Shown: positions 15,466 to 25,557, counted from the stretch's first letter. The stretch is 51,403 bases of DNA from Acidobacteriota bacterium (GCA_013813355.1 JACCRT010000046.1:1-51403); one strand, 5' to 3'. The notes: generated by a model from the letters alone, not told the origin. Made by a program: numbers and translations.

Positions 15466-16185
15466 TCAGGGCACGACTTCGCCTGATTCGACCTGCTGCT
15501 TGAAGCGGCGCAGGTCTTCGCGAATTTCGGTGGCCGCATCGCGGCCGACCAGCCGCGCGATGGCGGCACCCGCCTTGCCGCCCGGGGGGCTGTACTGCAG
15601 GCGCACGCGGAGCCTGGTGCCGCGCCCGGCCTTTTCGAAGTTTACCGAGCCGGCGCTGACCACCTCGGATCCCTCGAGCGAGCGCCACCCGATGAGCTTG
15701 TTCGGAACCTCGTTGTTGACTTCCGCATTCCACTCGACCGACATCCCGGCTGGCCCCTTCGCGCGCCAGCGGGAGATCGTCTCGGTGATGGGCTCGACCG
15801 ACTCGAGGTGCCGCATGAACCGGGGAAGGTTCTCGAAGTTCCGCCAGAAGCGGTACAGCTCCTCCGCCGAGCGATTGATCGTGACGCTTTCCTCGACGAG
15901 CACGCCGGCCGATCCGCCAAGCGCCGCCCGCGTGTCTCCGCCGCCGGTCGCGGTGTCGATTCCCATGGCCTGGTAGACATCGCAGTGTGCGGTGATGCCG
16001 CGTCGGAAGAGCATGGCGAGGGCGGCGATGACGTAACCGGACGGGCGCTGCCGGGTGATGCCGAAAGCGGCCAGCCCGATGCCGGTACTCATCGAGATCC
16101 AGCGTTCCAGTTTGCTGATGTTGTGGCCTCCCTGCAGCCAGGCGGCGGCCGGGCTACCCTGTCGAGTCTCGCTCTCAACCATCAT
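15466..16185 (-). CDS. SRPBCC (polyketide cyclase-like) protein with YgaP-type membrane segment
   Basis: 239 residues from the ATG at 16185, nine bases after a GGAGA box; the longer frame upstream is spurious. The N-terminal 75 residues carry a DUF2892-like membrane hairpin (GGHNISKLERWISMSTGIGLAAFG, shown by position 18-41, then GYVIAALAMLFRRGITAHC). The C-terminal 150 form an SRPBCC domain: VEESVTINRSAEELYRFWRN, FENLPRFMRHLESV, AEVNNEVPNKLIGWRSL. The fold has a hydrophobic ligand cavity. The fusion is common in stress-associated loci of soil bacteria, and its ligand is unknown. It is the second gene of a pair with 16223-16597. Confidence 0.75.
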   Translation of the reverse strand: MMVESETRQGSPAAAWLQGGHNISKLERWISMSTGIGLAAFGITRQRPSGYVIAALAMLFRRGITAHCDVYQAMGIDTATGGGDTRAALGGSAGVLVEESVTINRSAEELYRFWRNFENLPRFMRHLESVEPITETISRWRAKGPAGMSVEWNAEVNNEVPNKLIGWRSLEGSEVVSAGSVNFEKAGRGTRLRVRLQYSPPGGKAGAAIARLVGRDAATEIREDLRRFKQQVESGEVVP

Positions 16186-16222
16186 AATCGTCGTCTCCAC
16201 TTCAGTTGTAGGTCGCGTGGCA

Positions 16223-16597
16223 TCAGCGGCGGCTGGCGCCCGTCGTTGGTGTCCAGGACGGGGAGTCGCTCGCCGGGAAGGATCCTTCGGACGCATCGTC
16301 CACGCGGTCGTGTGCACGCCATCCCCAGTCGACCAGCCGGCTGTCGACCCAATCGCGGGCCACCCCATAGTCGTGCCGGCCCATCGCGGCACGTACCGCG
16401 AGCACGGCGCCCGCCGTGGCGGCGAGGCCACCCCCGAAGCCGCCGCGGCGAGCGCCCGTAATCGCGAGCGCGACGCCCCAGGCGGCGGTCATCCAGCGCT
16501 GCTGGTCGTAGTCCGAGAGCGCGGCCGACCAGCCGGGTTCGTCCCAGACGCTCTTCGAGCCGCGCGACACCTGCAGATTCATGGTTCCATCGGCCAT
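16223..16597 (-). CDS. conserved hypothetical protein with C-terminal SFPASDSPSW motif
   Basis: 124 residues. An AAGGA box precedes the start by about ten bases. The centre has a hydrophobic segment (WMTAAWGVALAITGARRGGFGGGL, by position 35-58) and a second one (TAGAVLAVRAAMG), consistent with a small inner-membrane protein. The C-terminus carries VDDASEGSFPASDSPSWTP. This short acidic/proline motif recurs at the ends of many uncharacterised bacterial proteins of stress-type loci. It lies 37 bp upstream of the SRPBCC gene and is probably co-transcribed with it. I know no function. Confidence 0.6.
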   Translation of the reverse strand: MADGTMNLQVSRGSKSVWDEPGWSAALSDYDQQRWMTAAWGVALAITGARRGGFGGGLAATAGAVLAVRAAMGRHDYGVARDWVDSRLVDWGWRAHDRVDDASEGSFPASDSPSWTPTTGASRR

Positions 16598-16754
16598 CGA
16601 GTATCAGTCCTTTCGCAGGCCCGGGCGTCCGCCCAAGCGTAACAGCCTTAATGGTGCACAAGACGTACCCGGAAGCGTACTCCTCGACCCGCCGCCCCGG
16701 GTCGGCTTTTGAGGACCACGCAAACGGGACAGGGTGGGGCACGGGATCCACGGC

Positions 16755-16760
16755 TACAAT
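16755..16760 (+). promoter_or_regulatory. -10 box TACAAT, start-proximal
   Basis: TACAAT ends five bases before the ATG at 16766, so transcription would begin at the start codon (leaderless). No good -35 is visible 16-18 bases upstream. Confidence 0.4.
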
Positions 16761-16765
16761 GCGTG

Positions 16766-18376
16766 ATGCGCCTACCCCGAGCATTGTTGGCCACGGCTGT
16801 CACTCTCCTGGTCATTAGCGGCCTTACCGTCCAGGGCAGCTTCCGATCGCAGCCGGCTGAGCCGTTCGATGTCCTGATTCGAAACGGCCGTGTCATGGAC
16901 GGCTCGGGCAATCCGTGGCTGCGGCTCGACATTGGCGTCCGGGGTGACCGCATCGTGGCGGTCGGACGGCTGGGCAATGCGCCGGCCCAGAGGACGATTG
17001 ACGCAGGGGACCGGCTCGTGACGCCCGGCTTCATCGACGTGCATTCGCACGCAGCGGAGGGGCTCCCGCACCCGGACCTCCGGCAGGGCCGGCCCCTTCT
17101 GTCGCAGGGGATCACGACCGTCGTCGTCAACCCTGATGGTGGAGGTCCGGTCGATCTTGCCCGGCAGCGGGCAGCGCTCACCGGCGGCGGTGTCGGGCCG
17201 AACGTGGCGCTGCTCATCGGCCACGGCAGCGTCCGCCGGAATGTTCTCGGTGCCGCCAACCGGCCGCCGACCGCCGAGGAACTGGATCGGATGCGCGCGC
17301 TTGTCCGGGCCGCCATGGACGAGGGCGCTTACGGCCTGTCGAGCGGCCTCTTCTATACGCCGGGCAGCTTCGCGCAGACCGAGGAAGTCATTGCGCTCGC
17401 ACAGGTCGCGGCGGAGTTCGGCGGGCTGTATACGAGCCACATCCGCGACGAGGGTGACTACAACATCGGGGTGGTCGCGGCCGTGCAGGAAGTGATTCGG
17501 ATCGCGGAGGAGGCCGCGATTCCCGGCATCGTCAGCCACATGAAAGCGCTGGGGCCAGATAACTGGGGCCTGGCGCCCGCGCTGACGCAGCGGATCGAGA
17601 CGGCCCGCGCCCGCGGTGTGCAGGTGTTCGCGGATCAATACCCCTACGAGGCGTCGTCGACCAACCTCGGTGCGGCGCTGTTGCCCGGCGGCGTGACCGT
17701 CCCTGCGCCTGAGGAGCTGCTGCGCTCGATCGAATCGCTGACGCCGGCCGAACGCGTCGAGCGGGCCAGGCTGGAACAGGCGGTTGCCGAGAACCTCCGT
17801 CGGCGTGGCGGTGCCGAAGCGATCCAGATTGCCTTTCACCGCGCGGACGCGTCGCTCGAGGGCCGTACGCTCGGGGAGATCGCGGCCATGCGGGGGACCA
17901 CACCCGAGCGCGCCGCGCTGGCGCTGATGGCAGGCGGGGGAGCGTCGATCGTCTCGTACAACATGTCGGAAGACGACATCCGGCATATCATGCGGAAGCC
18001 GTACACGATGACCTCGAGCGATGGCGGGCTCGTGCTGCCGACATCCGGCAAGCCACATCCGCGCAACTACGGCGCATTTTCGCGCAAGCTTGCCCTCTAC
18101 GTGCGCGAGGGCCGAGTCCTGGACCTGGAGTTCGCGATCCGCTCGATGACCAGCCTGCCGGCTTCGGTCTTCGGCATACGCGATCGCGGCCTCATCAGGG
18201 AAGGGGCGGTCGCCGATTTGCTGATTTTCGATCCGGCGCTCGTCCGCGATCGCGCCACCTACACCGATCCGCACCAGTTGGCGGAGGGCATGGCGTACGT
18301 GCTCGTCAATGGGGTTGTCGTCGTGGACGAGGGACGGTTTACCGAGGCGCTGCCGGGAAAGGTGCTACGGAAATAG
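16766..18376 (+). CDS. N-acyl-D-amino-acid deacylase family amidohydrolase, exported
   Basis: 536 residues starting MRLPRALLATAVTLLVISGL, a signal peptide; the upstream in-frame start at 16709 would destroy it. The mature enzyme has the small beta-domain DVLIRNGRVMDGSGNPW and the metal-binding strand GFIDVHSHAAEG (H93, H95). A metal-bridging region is near LFYTPGSF, then LYTSHIRDEGDYN, GIVSHMKALG, QYPYEASSTNL, SYNMSEDDIRHIM and the catalytic-Asp region MTSSDGGL. The C-terminal GAVADLLIFDPALV closes the beta-sandwich. The family hydrolyses N-acyl-D-amino acids, with one or two zinc ions. The exported form suggests periplasmic scavenging of D-amino acid derivatives. Its 3' end overlaps the convergent photolyase gene by 12 bp. 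Confidence 0.8.
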   Translation: MRLPRALLATAVTLLVISGLTVQGSFRSQPAEPFDVLIRNGRVMDGSGNPWLRLDIGVRGDRIVAVGRLGNAPAQRTIDAGDRLVTPGFIDVHSHAAEGLPHPDLRQGRPLLSQGITTVVVNPDGGGPVDLARQRAALTGGGVGPNVALLIGHGSVRRNVLGAANRPPTAEELDRMRALVRAAMDEGAYGLSSGLFYTPGSFAQTEEVIALAQVAAEFGGLYTSHIRDEGDYNIGVVAAVQEVIRIAEEAAIPGIVSHMKALGPDNWGLAPALTQRIETARARGVQVFADQYPYEASSTNLGAALLPGGVTVPAPEELLRSIESLTPAERVERARLEQAVAENLRRRGGAEAIQIAFHRADASLEGRTLGEIAAMRGTTPERAALALMAGGGASIVSYNMSEDDIRHIMRKPYTMTSSDGGLVLPTSGKPHPRNYGAFSRKLALYVREGRVLDLEFAIRSMTSLPASVFGIRDRGLIREGAVADLLIFDPALVRDRATYTDPHQLAEGMAYVLVNGVVVVDEGRFTEALPGKVLRK

Positions 18377-19834
18377 GCCGGGCTGCGGGGCATACCGTGC
18401 CAGCCACTGCTTCAGCCGGAGCTTGCGGCTGGCGCTCCCGGATGTCATGCACCGGACGGTCCCGAAGATGGGCCGCTCGAACCAGGGTCGGTCGTAGCGC
18501 CCGAGCACCCATCCGTAGCTCGCGTACGAGATCGGATCGCGGCCGTCGAGCGAGTACCGGTTCATCAGGTGCTCCATCCGCGCGAGCGCCTCGCGAGGCT
18601 CGACGGACCATTCGAGGATCTTCTTGCCCCAGACCATCCGCATGTAGCCGTGGAACCAGCCCTCAGTTGTCAATTGCCGCTGGGCGGCGTTCCAGATGCG
18701 ATCGTGGGTCGCGGCGTCCTCGAGCTGTCGGCTGGTGTACAGATGCGGCCTCGGATCGTCGAGGTGCGCGTCGAGCGTCCGTCGCGCCCAGGCCGGAATG
18801 GCCTCGTAGCCCGTGGCCTGCGACCACTGGCAGCCGTTGAAGGCGAGTTCGCGCCAGACCACCAGCTGATCGAGGAAGGTCTCGGCGGACGCTGAGACGC
18901 CCCACCATCCCTCGCGGGCGCCGCCGGCCCCGGCGGCGAGCCGCCTGGTCGTCCATCGTTCGGCGCTCATGACCGCCGCGAAGACTTCGTGTGAGGCGAG
19001 GTGGCCGAAGTGCAGGTAGGGCGAGAGCCGGCTCGTCGCGTCGGCGTCCGGGTGGTTGTGCGCCTCGCCATACGCCGCCAGCCGCTCGCGGACGAAGGTG
19101 TTCAACGCCCGGGCCGCCGCCGTGCTGCCGCCTCTCGTGTCCGCCGGCGCCACGGCGTGATCGATCGGAAGGGTCGCGAGCGCGGCCACGCGGCCTTGGA
19201 GCATTCCCGGCTCGGCTGCGGGCCACTCGGTCGTGATGGAGGGGGGGACGGGATCGACGGCGGGCGCCTCGAAACCTTCAAGCGGATCCTCCTGCGGGAA
19301 CTGCTTGAGGTGGGTCTTGAGCTCGCGCTGGACGAAGGCGCGGTAACCGCGGGCGGTCGGGAACTCGCGGCCGTGCGCCGAGAGCGGCACCAGGCCGTTC
19401 GAATCGACGGCCTCGAGCCGCACGACCGACTGCCGCGCGGCGGCCGCCAACATGCGAGGCAGAAAGAATGCGGGGTAGCTGTCGGTCACGACCACGCAGG
19501 CCGCGCGTGCGAGCGCTGCGAGCAGGCCCTTGCCCGCACCTCGCGACGGCTCAACGTAGGCGTAGTAGCGGGCGCGGCCGAGCACCGCGGCCGCGTTGGC
19601 AGCCATACCGTCCAGGATGAAGCGGTGGAGGCGGTCGTTCGCCCACGGGTAGTCGCACCGGAGCGCCTCGAGTATCACGAGCGGCCGCTGCAGCTCCCGG
19701 GCGAGCTCCGTCGCGCGCTGGAGGCCGAAGTTCCAGCGTGTTCGCCGCGCCGTTGTCATCCAGTAGAGAACAAAGGCGCCGTCCGGATTGAGCGGGCGGT
19801 CGTTGAGCGGGCGGATGCGCCCGAGGGGTGTCAT
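18365..19834 (-). CDS. phr: class II CPD photolyase
   Basis: 489 residues from the ATG at 19834. The N-terminal Rossmann-like antenna domain opens with GAFVLYWMTTARRTRWNFGLQ, shown here by position 19-39, a class II hallmark, with RPLVILEALRCDYPW following. The C-terminal FAD domain includes HNHPDADATSRLSPYLHFG, by position, then VSASAETFLDQLVVWRELAFN, WGKKILEWS and the end block DPISYASYGWVLGRYDRPW. These match class II cyclobutane-pyrimidine-dimer photolyases, which repair UV damage in blue light and differ from the class I PhrB of E. coli. It is apparently monocistronic and converges on the amidohydrolase gene. Confidence 0.88.
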   Translation of the reverse strand: MTPLGRIRPLNDRPLNPDGAFVLYWMTTARRTRWNFGLQRATELARELQRPLVILEALRCDYPWANDRLHRFILDGMAANAAAVLGRARYYAYVEPSRGAGKGLLAALARAACVVVTDSYPAFFLPRMLAAAARQSVVRLEAVDSNGLVPLSAHGREFPTARGYRAFVQRELKTHLKQFPQEDPLEGFEAPAVDPVPPSITTEWPAAEPGMLQGRVAALATLPIDHAVAPADTRGGSTAAARALNTFVRERLAAYGEAHNHPDADATSRLSPYLHFGHLASHEVFAAVMSAERWTTRRLAAGAGGAREGWWGVSASAETFLDQLVVWRELAFNGCQWSQATGYEAIPAWARRTLDAHLDDPRPHLYTSRQLEDAATHDRIWNAAQRQLTTEGWFHGYMRMVWGKKILEWSVEPREALARMEHLMNRYSLDGRDPISYASYGWVLGRYDRPWFERPIFGTVRCMTSGSASRKLRLKQWLARYAPQPGLFP

Positions 19835-19888
19835 GGCAGGCAACAACGGTTCGCGGAGCCGCCCCTGCATGTTATCCCGGGCGGCGCG

Positions 19889-21895
19889 TCATTGCGTCTC
19901 CGGCAGAATGGTACTGTCGTTCTTGAGCGCGCCTGGCGACGTGTTGAGGAACGTCGTGGGCGACAGGACGACCTGGTCGATCGAGAGCCCGTCCTCGCGC
20001 TGCTGGATGCGGATGCGCTGCGTCCCGGTCGAGGCGAAATAGACGACCGGCCCATACACGTTGGCGCCCCAGCCATTGTCCTGCCAGCCCCAGCCTGACA
20101 GCCCGCAGCCGCTGCAGTCCTCCAGGTTCACTTCCGTTGCCGACGTGGTGCCGATGCGCCAAAGGGCCGAACCGCTCGCGTTGACAGCCCCGGAGAACTG
20201 GACGAAGACCGAATCGTTGCCCCAGTGATTGCTCTCGGCGCGGCCGCGAATCCAGAGTTGATACGGCTTGCCTGCTACGGCATGGAACGTCATCTCGAAG
20301 TAGTTGGCCGGTGAGGCCGCTGCCGTGTTGATCTTCGGGTCGTTCTGGTTGGGATTGTGAATCCGTTTTCCGCCGGCGGCTGTGCTGTCGCCGACAATCG
20401 TCCATCGGCCCGCCCGGGTCGCCGCCTCGCCGGCATGGAGCACGACGTCGTCCGCATCGGTGCTGCCGGTTGGAGGGGGAGCAGAAGCGGTACCGCTGGT
20501 GGTGAACGTCCACACATCACTGCCGCGCACGACGGAGGCCATGGTCTTCGAGACCACCCTCCAGTAATACGTCGTGCCCTGCGCCAGCGTCGTCGGGACC
20601 TTGAAACTCTGCGTCTGTGTCGTGGTCTGACTGGGCCCGAGCTCGACGTTCTCGGCCAGCAGCGCGAGATTGCTGGGATCGGTCCCGAGATAGACGTCGT
20701 AGAGATGGGCCCACGGGCCCGCGTACCACCGCAGCGTCAGGCCCGAGGGGGACACCCCGCTTGCCAGGTGCGCTGGTGAGGGCTGGTTCGGTTTGTCGGG
20801 CGGCAGCGGGATGAAGGTCGTTGTCTCCGCCACGCCGGCCGAGTTGGTCCACTTGCGGGTGAACTGGTTGGTCAGCCACGAGTAGAAGTACGGCTTGGTG
20901 GTGAAGTAGTTGTGCTCTTCCTGCGAATTGTCCGACGGGCTCGTCCAGTTCGACGAGCCGATGATCGACAGCGCCTGGCTGTGGAGGATCGTGGACTTCT
21001 GGTGGTTCAGCCCATCGTGCTGGCGGTGACGAATCTGCACGCCCGCCGCATAAAGGCGATCCACGTTCCAGGAATGCCAGAGACGACTCGGATCCCGATA
21101 CTGTTTGGGCTCGGTGATGATGCGGACGGTGACGCCGCGCCCGCGCGCCGCGATGAGCGCGTCGGTATGACGCCGGTCGGTGATGCGGTAGATGATTGCG
21201 TCGATCCGCTGGGTCTCAGCGTTGTAGCGGGAAACGGCGCGGTTGGCAAAGGACTCGAGCGGAGGGAAGTTCAGCTCGGGATCTTTCGCGAAGATCGAGT
21301 GGGACCGCACGAGCGGTGTCGAGATGTTGGCGTAGTTGCCGTAAGTCGATGTGTTGATCCACAGGTCGTCGTACTTGGTCCGGAAGCTGTTCACCACCTT
21401 GGAGTCGTCGGTGAAGTAGATCACCTCGTCCGTGTAGTTCGTGTACGGCGAGCCGGACCACGTCCAGGCGTTCGCGCTGTAGTTTGCGCCGCTGAACTGG
21501 ACCGTGTTCTGGCCCGAGAAGAGCATCATCTTCCAGTGGAGGATGCCGTTGGCCGTCCGCCGCCGCATCGGGATCCCCGCATCCTGCAGCTCCTTGAGCC
21601 GGTCGGCGTTCCACTGGCTGGAGTCGTTGGCGCGCGTGTCTACCAGCACGCGCACTGGCACGCCGGCCTTGAAACGCGCGATCAGCTCCGTGGTGTAGCG
21701 GGCATCTTCCATGAACCAGAACGCCACGTCGATGCCGACGTTCTCGGCCCGGATGAGGTTGATGAGGACCGTCCGGCAGTTCTCGTTGGCCGGGTCGCAC
21801 AGCCGATCCTGGGCCTGCGCGGGCGCCGCCCACGCGCCGGCCAGAGCGGCACTGACTCCGAGAACGAATCCGAAGCGTACGCACACACGCGACAT
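19889..21895 (-). CDS. secreted phospholipase D-like protein with FN3 and C-terminal sugar-binding-like domain
   Basis: 668 residues. The ATG at 21895 is preferred over a TTG six bases upstream because GAGG lies seven bases before it. A signal peptide ends around PAQAQD. Two PLD half-sites follow: HWKMMLFSGQ...GANYS and NHQKSTILHSQ...IIGSSNWT. Both keep H-x-K and the GSxN-like turn, but the Asp of HKD is Ser in the first and His in the second. After about residue 360 comes a fibronectin-III domain (PDKPNQPSPAHLASGVSPSG, YDVYLGTDPSN, YYWRVVS). Then a beta-sandwich with a Cys-rich EDCSGCGLSGWGWQDNGWG loop and TGTQRIRIQQREDG resembles a carbohydrate-binding module. It is probably extracellular; the substrate (lipid, nucleic acid or polymer) is unknown. 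Confidence 0.75.
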   Translation of the reverse strand: MSRVCVRFGFVLGVSAALAGAWAAPAQAQDRLCDPANENCRTVLINLIRAENVGIDVAFWFMEDARYTTELIARFKAGVPVRVLVDTRANDSSQWNADRLKELQDAGIPMRRRTANGILHWKMMLFSGQNTVQFSGANYSANAWTWSGSPYTNYTDEVIYFTDDSKVVNSFRTKYDDLWINTSTYGNYANISTPLVRSHSIFAKDPELNFPPLESFANRAVSRYNAETQRIDAIIYRITDRRHTDALIAARGRGVTVRIITEPKQYRDPSRLWHSWNVDRLYAAGVQIRHRQHDGLNHQKSTILHSQALSIIGSSNWTSPSDNSQEEHNYFTTKPYFYSWLTNQFTRKWTNSAGVAETTTFIPLPPDKPNQPSPAHLASGVSPSGLTLRWYAGPWAHLYDVYLGTDPSNLALLAENVELGPSQTTTQTQSFKVPTTLAQGTTYYWRVVSKTMASVVRGSDVWTFTTSGTASAPPPTGSTDADDVVLHAGEAATRAGRWTIVGDSTAAGGKRIHNPNQNDPKINTAAASPANYFEMTFHAVAGKPYQLWIRGRAESNHWGNDSVFVQFSGAVNASGSALWRIGTTSATEVNLEDCSGCGLSGWGWQDNGWGANVYGPVVYFASTGTQRIRIQQREDGLSIDQVVLSPTTFLNTSPGALKNDSTILPETQ

Positions 21896-22034
21896 ATCCA
21901 AACCTCACCAGCAAGCAATCGCAGGGCAGCAGCAGCACCACTGCCAGCACGATGCCAGCCGCCGCAAGTCGCGTGAATCGTGAATTATCAGGCGAATCTG
22001 CCACTGAGTGGAAAGGCCGTGACGCGCGGGTTGC

Positions 22035-22087
22035 GGGCCTGTGGAGCCAGGCAGCAGAAATGGGTAAAGCCCTGCTGCTTCAGGCCC
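22035..22087. other. nested two-stem hairpin of unknown role
   Basis: GGGCCTG (22035-22041) pairs perfectly with CAGGCCC (22081-22087). Inside it GCAGCAG (22051-22057) pairs with CTGCTGC (22072-22078), leaving an asymmetric internal loop and a 14-base apical loop. It lies between the divergent PLD and regulator genes, about 47 bases upstream of the putative regulator promoter. It could be a leader structure for the minus-strand gene or a small RNA. It does not match a riboswitch I know. Confidence 0.35.
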
Positions 22088-22133
22088 CGCGGTGCCGTTC
22101 TTCAGCTTCCCGTCGAGCTGTCCGAGCTTGACC

Positions 22134-22161
22134 TTGACATCGCACCGGTGGGATGTAACAC
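22134..22161 (+). promoter_or_regulatory. sigma-70-type promoter of the SahR-like gene
   Basis: A consensus -35 TTGACA (22134-22139) is followed after 16 bases by TAACAC (22156-22161). The predicted transcript starts about 10 bases before the ATG, too short for a normal ribosome-binding site. Confidence 0.5.
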
Positions 22162-22163
22162 TT

Positions 22164-22181
22164 CATCCGGATTTACGGATG
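22164..22181 (+). promoter_or_regulatory. palindromic operator candidate over the start codon
   Basis: CATCCG, six bases, then CGGATG is a perfect inverted repeat whose right arm ends in the ATG of the ArsR-type gene. GGATG at 22151-22155 also pairs with CATCC at 22164-22168, giving three related half-sites from the -10 region into the gene. That placement fits autorepression by an ArsR-family dimer. Confidence 0.45.
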
Positions 22182-23132
22182 GAAACAAGAACCCTCGCGC
22201 CGGCGGCGATACTCGGCGACCTGACCGCGCTGGCCGACGCCACACGCAGTCGGATGCTCCTCCTGCTCGACCGCAATGAGTTGATGGTGTCGGAACTCTG
22301 CGCCATCCTCCAGTTGCCGCAGTCGACCGTCAGCCGTCACCTGAAGACACTGGCTGATGCCAGCTGGGTGACGTCGCGCCGGGACGGCACGAGCCGGTAC
22401 TATGCGCTGGCGCTCGAGGACCGCGAGCCGGCCACCCGCCGGCTGTGGGCGCTCCTCCGCGAGCAGGTCAGCTCGACGCCCGGCGCGGACCAGGACGCCA
22501 GGCGGCTCAAGGGCACTCTCGCCCGCCGCCAGTCGAAGTCAGAGGAGTTCTTCGAGTCAGCCGCGGGACAGTGGGACAAGCTCCGCGAGGACCTGTTTGG
22601 AGCCGCCTCGCACCTGCAGACCCTGCCGGCCCTGCTCGACGACGAGTGGGTTGTCGGCGACCTGGGATGCGGAACAGGGCAGGTCGCCGCGGCGCTCGCG
22701 CCGTTTGTCGGGCGGGTCATCGCCGTGGATCGCTCTGGCGAAATGCTTCAGGCGGCGCGCCGTCGGCTCCGCACGCTGCGCAACGTCGAGGTGAAACGAG
22801 GCGACTTGGAAGCGCTGCCCATCGTCGACGCCGAACTCGACGTGGCGTCGCTGCTCCTCGTGTTACATCACCTGCCGGACCCGGCCGCGGCGCTCGCCGA
22901 GGCCGCGCGCGTGCTCAAGCCGGGCGGCCGTCTGCTGATAGCCGACATGCTGCCGCACGACCACGAGGAGTACCGGCAGCAGATGGGGCACGTCTGGCTG
23001 GGGTTCTCCGCGGAACAGTTGACGCGGCTGCTCGAGTCCGCCGGCTTCACGCGCATTCGGGTCACGGGATTGCCGCCCGCCGCCGACGTCAAGGGACCGG
23101 CGCTGTTCGCGGCATCCGCAAGGAAACCATAG
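22179..23132 (+). CDS. ArsR-family regulator fused to a SAM methyltransferase domain, SahR-like
   Basis: 317 residues from the ATG at 22179. Residues 8-90 form an ArsR winged helix (GDLTALADATRSRMLLLLDR, LMVSELCAILQLPQSTVSRHL, then a wing with SRRDGTSRYYAL). Residues 130-310 form a class I methyltransferase: VVGDLGCGTGQVAAAL, VIAVDRSGEMLQAARRRL, LLLVLHHLPDP, VLKPGGRLLIADM. No metal-binding Cys set is visible. This architecture next to ahcY matches the SahR group described in Proteobacteria, where the methyltransferase fold senses S-adenosylhomocysteine and controls methionine-cycle genes. The gene lies 42 bp upstream of ahcY, and operator-like repeats overlap its own start. Confidence 0.75.
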   Translation: METRTLAPAAILGDLTALADATRSRMLLLLDRNELMVSELCAILQLPQSTVSRHLKTLADASWVTSRRDGTSRYYALALEDREPATRRLWALLREQVSSTPGADQDARRLKGTLARRQSKSEEFFESAAGQWDKLREDLFGAASHLQTLPALLDDEWVVGDLGCGTGQVAAALAPFVGRVIAVDRSGEMLQAARRRLRTLRNVEVKRGDLEALPIVDAELDVASLLLVLHHLPDPAAALAEAARVLKPGGRLLIADMLPHDHEEYRQQMGHVWLGFSAEQLTRLLESAGFTRIRVTGLPPAADVKGPALFAASARKP

Positions 23133-23174
23133 GATCACGCCCAGCTCGGGCGCGAACGAAGGAAGGAAGGAACA

Positions 23175-24674
<1,500 letters not shown>

Positions 24675-24685
24675 TGCTTGTAGCA

Positions 24686-24734
24686 GGCAGTCGGCAGCAG
24701 GCAGTCGGCAGTCGGCAGCAGGCAGCAGGCAGTA
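24686..24734. repeat. seven tandem heptamers GGCAG(TC/CA/TA)
   Basis: Seven consecutive 7-bp units fill 49 bases after the ahcY stop, in the order GGCAGTC, GGCAGCA, GGCAGTC, GGCAGTC, GGCAGCA, GGCAGCA, GGCAGTA. A degenerate GTAGGCG tail continues to about 24762. It is non-coding and lies between convergent genes. Slippage-prone repeats of this kind may vary in copy number between strains. Confidence 0.8.
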
Positions 24735-24775
24735 GACGGCCGGGCCGTAGGCGGTAGGCAACAGGTGCCGGCTGG

Positions 24776-25462
24776 CTACGGCCGGTTCGTCTGGGCTACG
24801 AGGGGCTCGTTCAGGAACCGGACGAGCGGCATGATGGCCTTGTAGGTGGCGATGAGCGCCGGGTAGAATCCGGCGCTCGTTGCAAATTCGGGCGGGAACT
24901 CGCGTCCAGCGAGATACTGACGGAACTTCAGGTACTCGGCTGCCGGGTCATCCTTGCGGAATCCCCGCGGGATGCGGGACAGCTTTTCCCCAGCCAGCTG
25001 GCCGGCCACGGATCGGAACGGCTTCGCGCGGGCCACGCGGTCGATCTCCGGATACGTTGCGGAGATGTGCTCGCGGATGTGGACCAGTTGCGGCATTGCG
25101 GGCGCCCAGAACCCGCCACCCATCCAGACCCACTGCGGATGCACTTCCAGGTAGAGCCCCGCGCCTTCCCCCTTTGCGAAACCGCGCCAACGGAACGACG
25201 CCGACACGTGAATCTTCAGCGGACGCTTGTCGTCGCTGAACCGGGTGTCCCGGTAAATCCGGTACAGCGAAGTCCTGGGCGAGGCGACGATTTCCGGTGC
25301 GAAGGACGGAAGGTCTTCGGCGAGCCGCTCGATGACCCGAATCATCGGCGCGCGCACGTGCGTGTCGTAGCGGTCCCGTCGCGCCCTGAACCACTCGCGG
25401 TCGTTATTGCGTTTAAGGGCCCGCAGGAACGTCAGGGTGTGGGGAGTGAAGGAGGGCCGCAT
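24776..25462 (-). CDS. DUF2461 (TIGR02453) family protein
   Basis: 228 residues, close to the usual length. The N-terminus has TLTFLRALKRNNDREWFRARRDRYD (positions 9-33), then VIERLAEDLPSFAPEIVASPRTSLYRIYRDTRFSDDKRPLK with the characteristic RDTRFSxDKxPYK-like block, GAGLYLEVHPQWVWMGGGFW and LSRIPRGFRKDDPAAEYLKF. The family is widespread and its biochemical role is not established. No operon partner is evident. The gene is divergent from the tRNA-Pro gene and ends beside the heptamer repeat. Confidence 0.85.
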   Translation of the reverse strand: MRPSFTPHTLTFLRALKRNNDREWFRARRDRYDTHVRAPMIRVIERLAEDLPSFAPEIVASPRTSLYRIYRDTRFSDDKRPLKIHVSASFRWRGFAKGEGAGLYLEVHPQWVWMGGGFWAPAMPQLVHIREHISATYPEIDRVARAKPFRSVAGQLAGEKLSRIPRGFRKDDPAAEYLKFRQYLAGREFPPEFATSAGFYPALIATYKAIMPLVRFLNEPLVAQTNRP

Positions 25463-25557
25463 GCGCTGGATGAAGTATCGTAGTTATAGGTTTCGTAGGC
25501 CCGACCTTCCGATCGGGCGTGCCCGGACACGGTCGGGCGTGCGCCCGCCGGGTGTGG

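Noticed and set aside
16772-18274. 500-residue minus-strand ORF opposite the amidohydrolase gene
   Set aside because: The plus-strand frame has a signal peptide and metal-binding motifs. The antisense frame has no recognisable fold.
23133-23174. Possible SAH riboswitch upstream of ahcY
   Set aside because: Only 42 bases lie between the regulator gene and ahcY, too short for the known aptamer, and no conserved core is visible.
24681-24762. Possible CRISPR array
   Set aside because: Units are only 7 bp with no unique spacers and no cas genes nearby; a simple tandem repeat.
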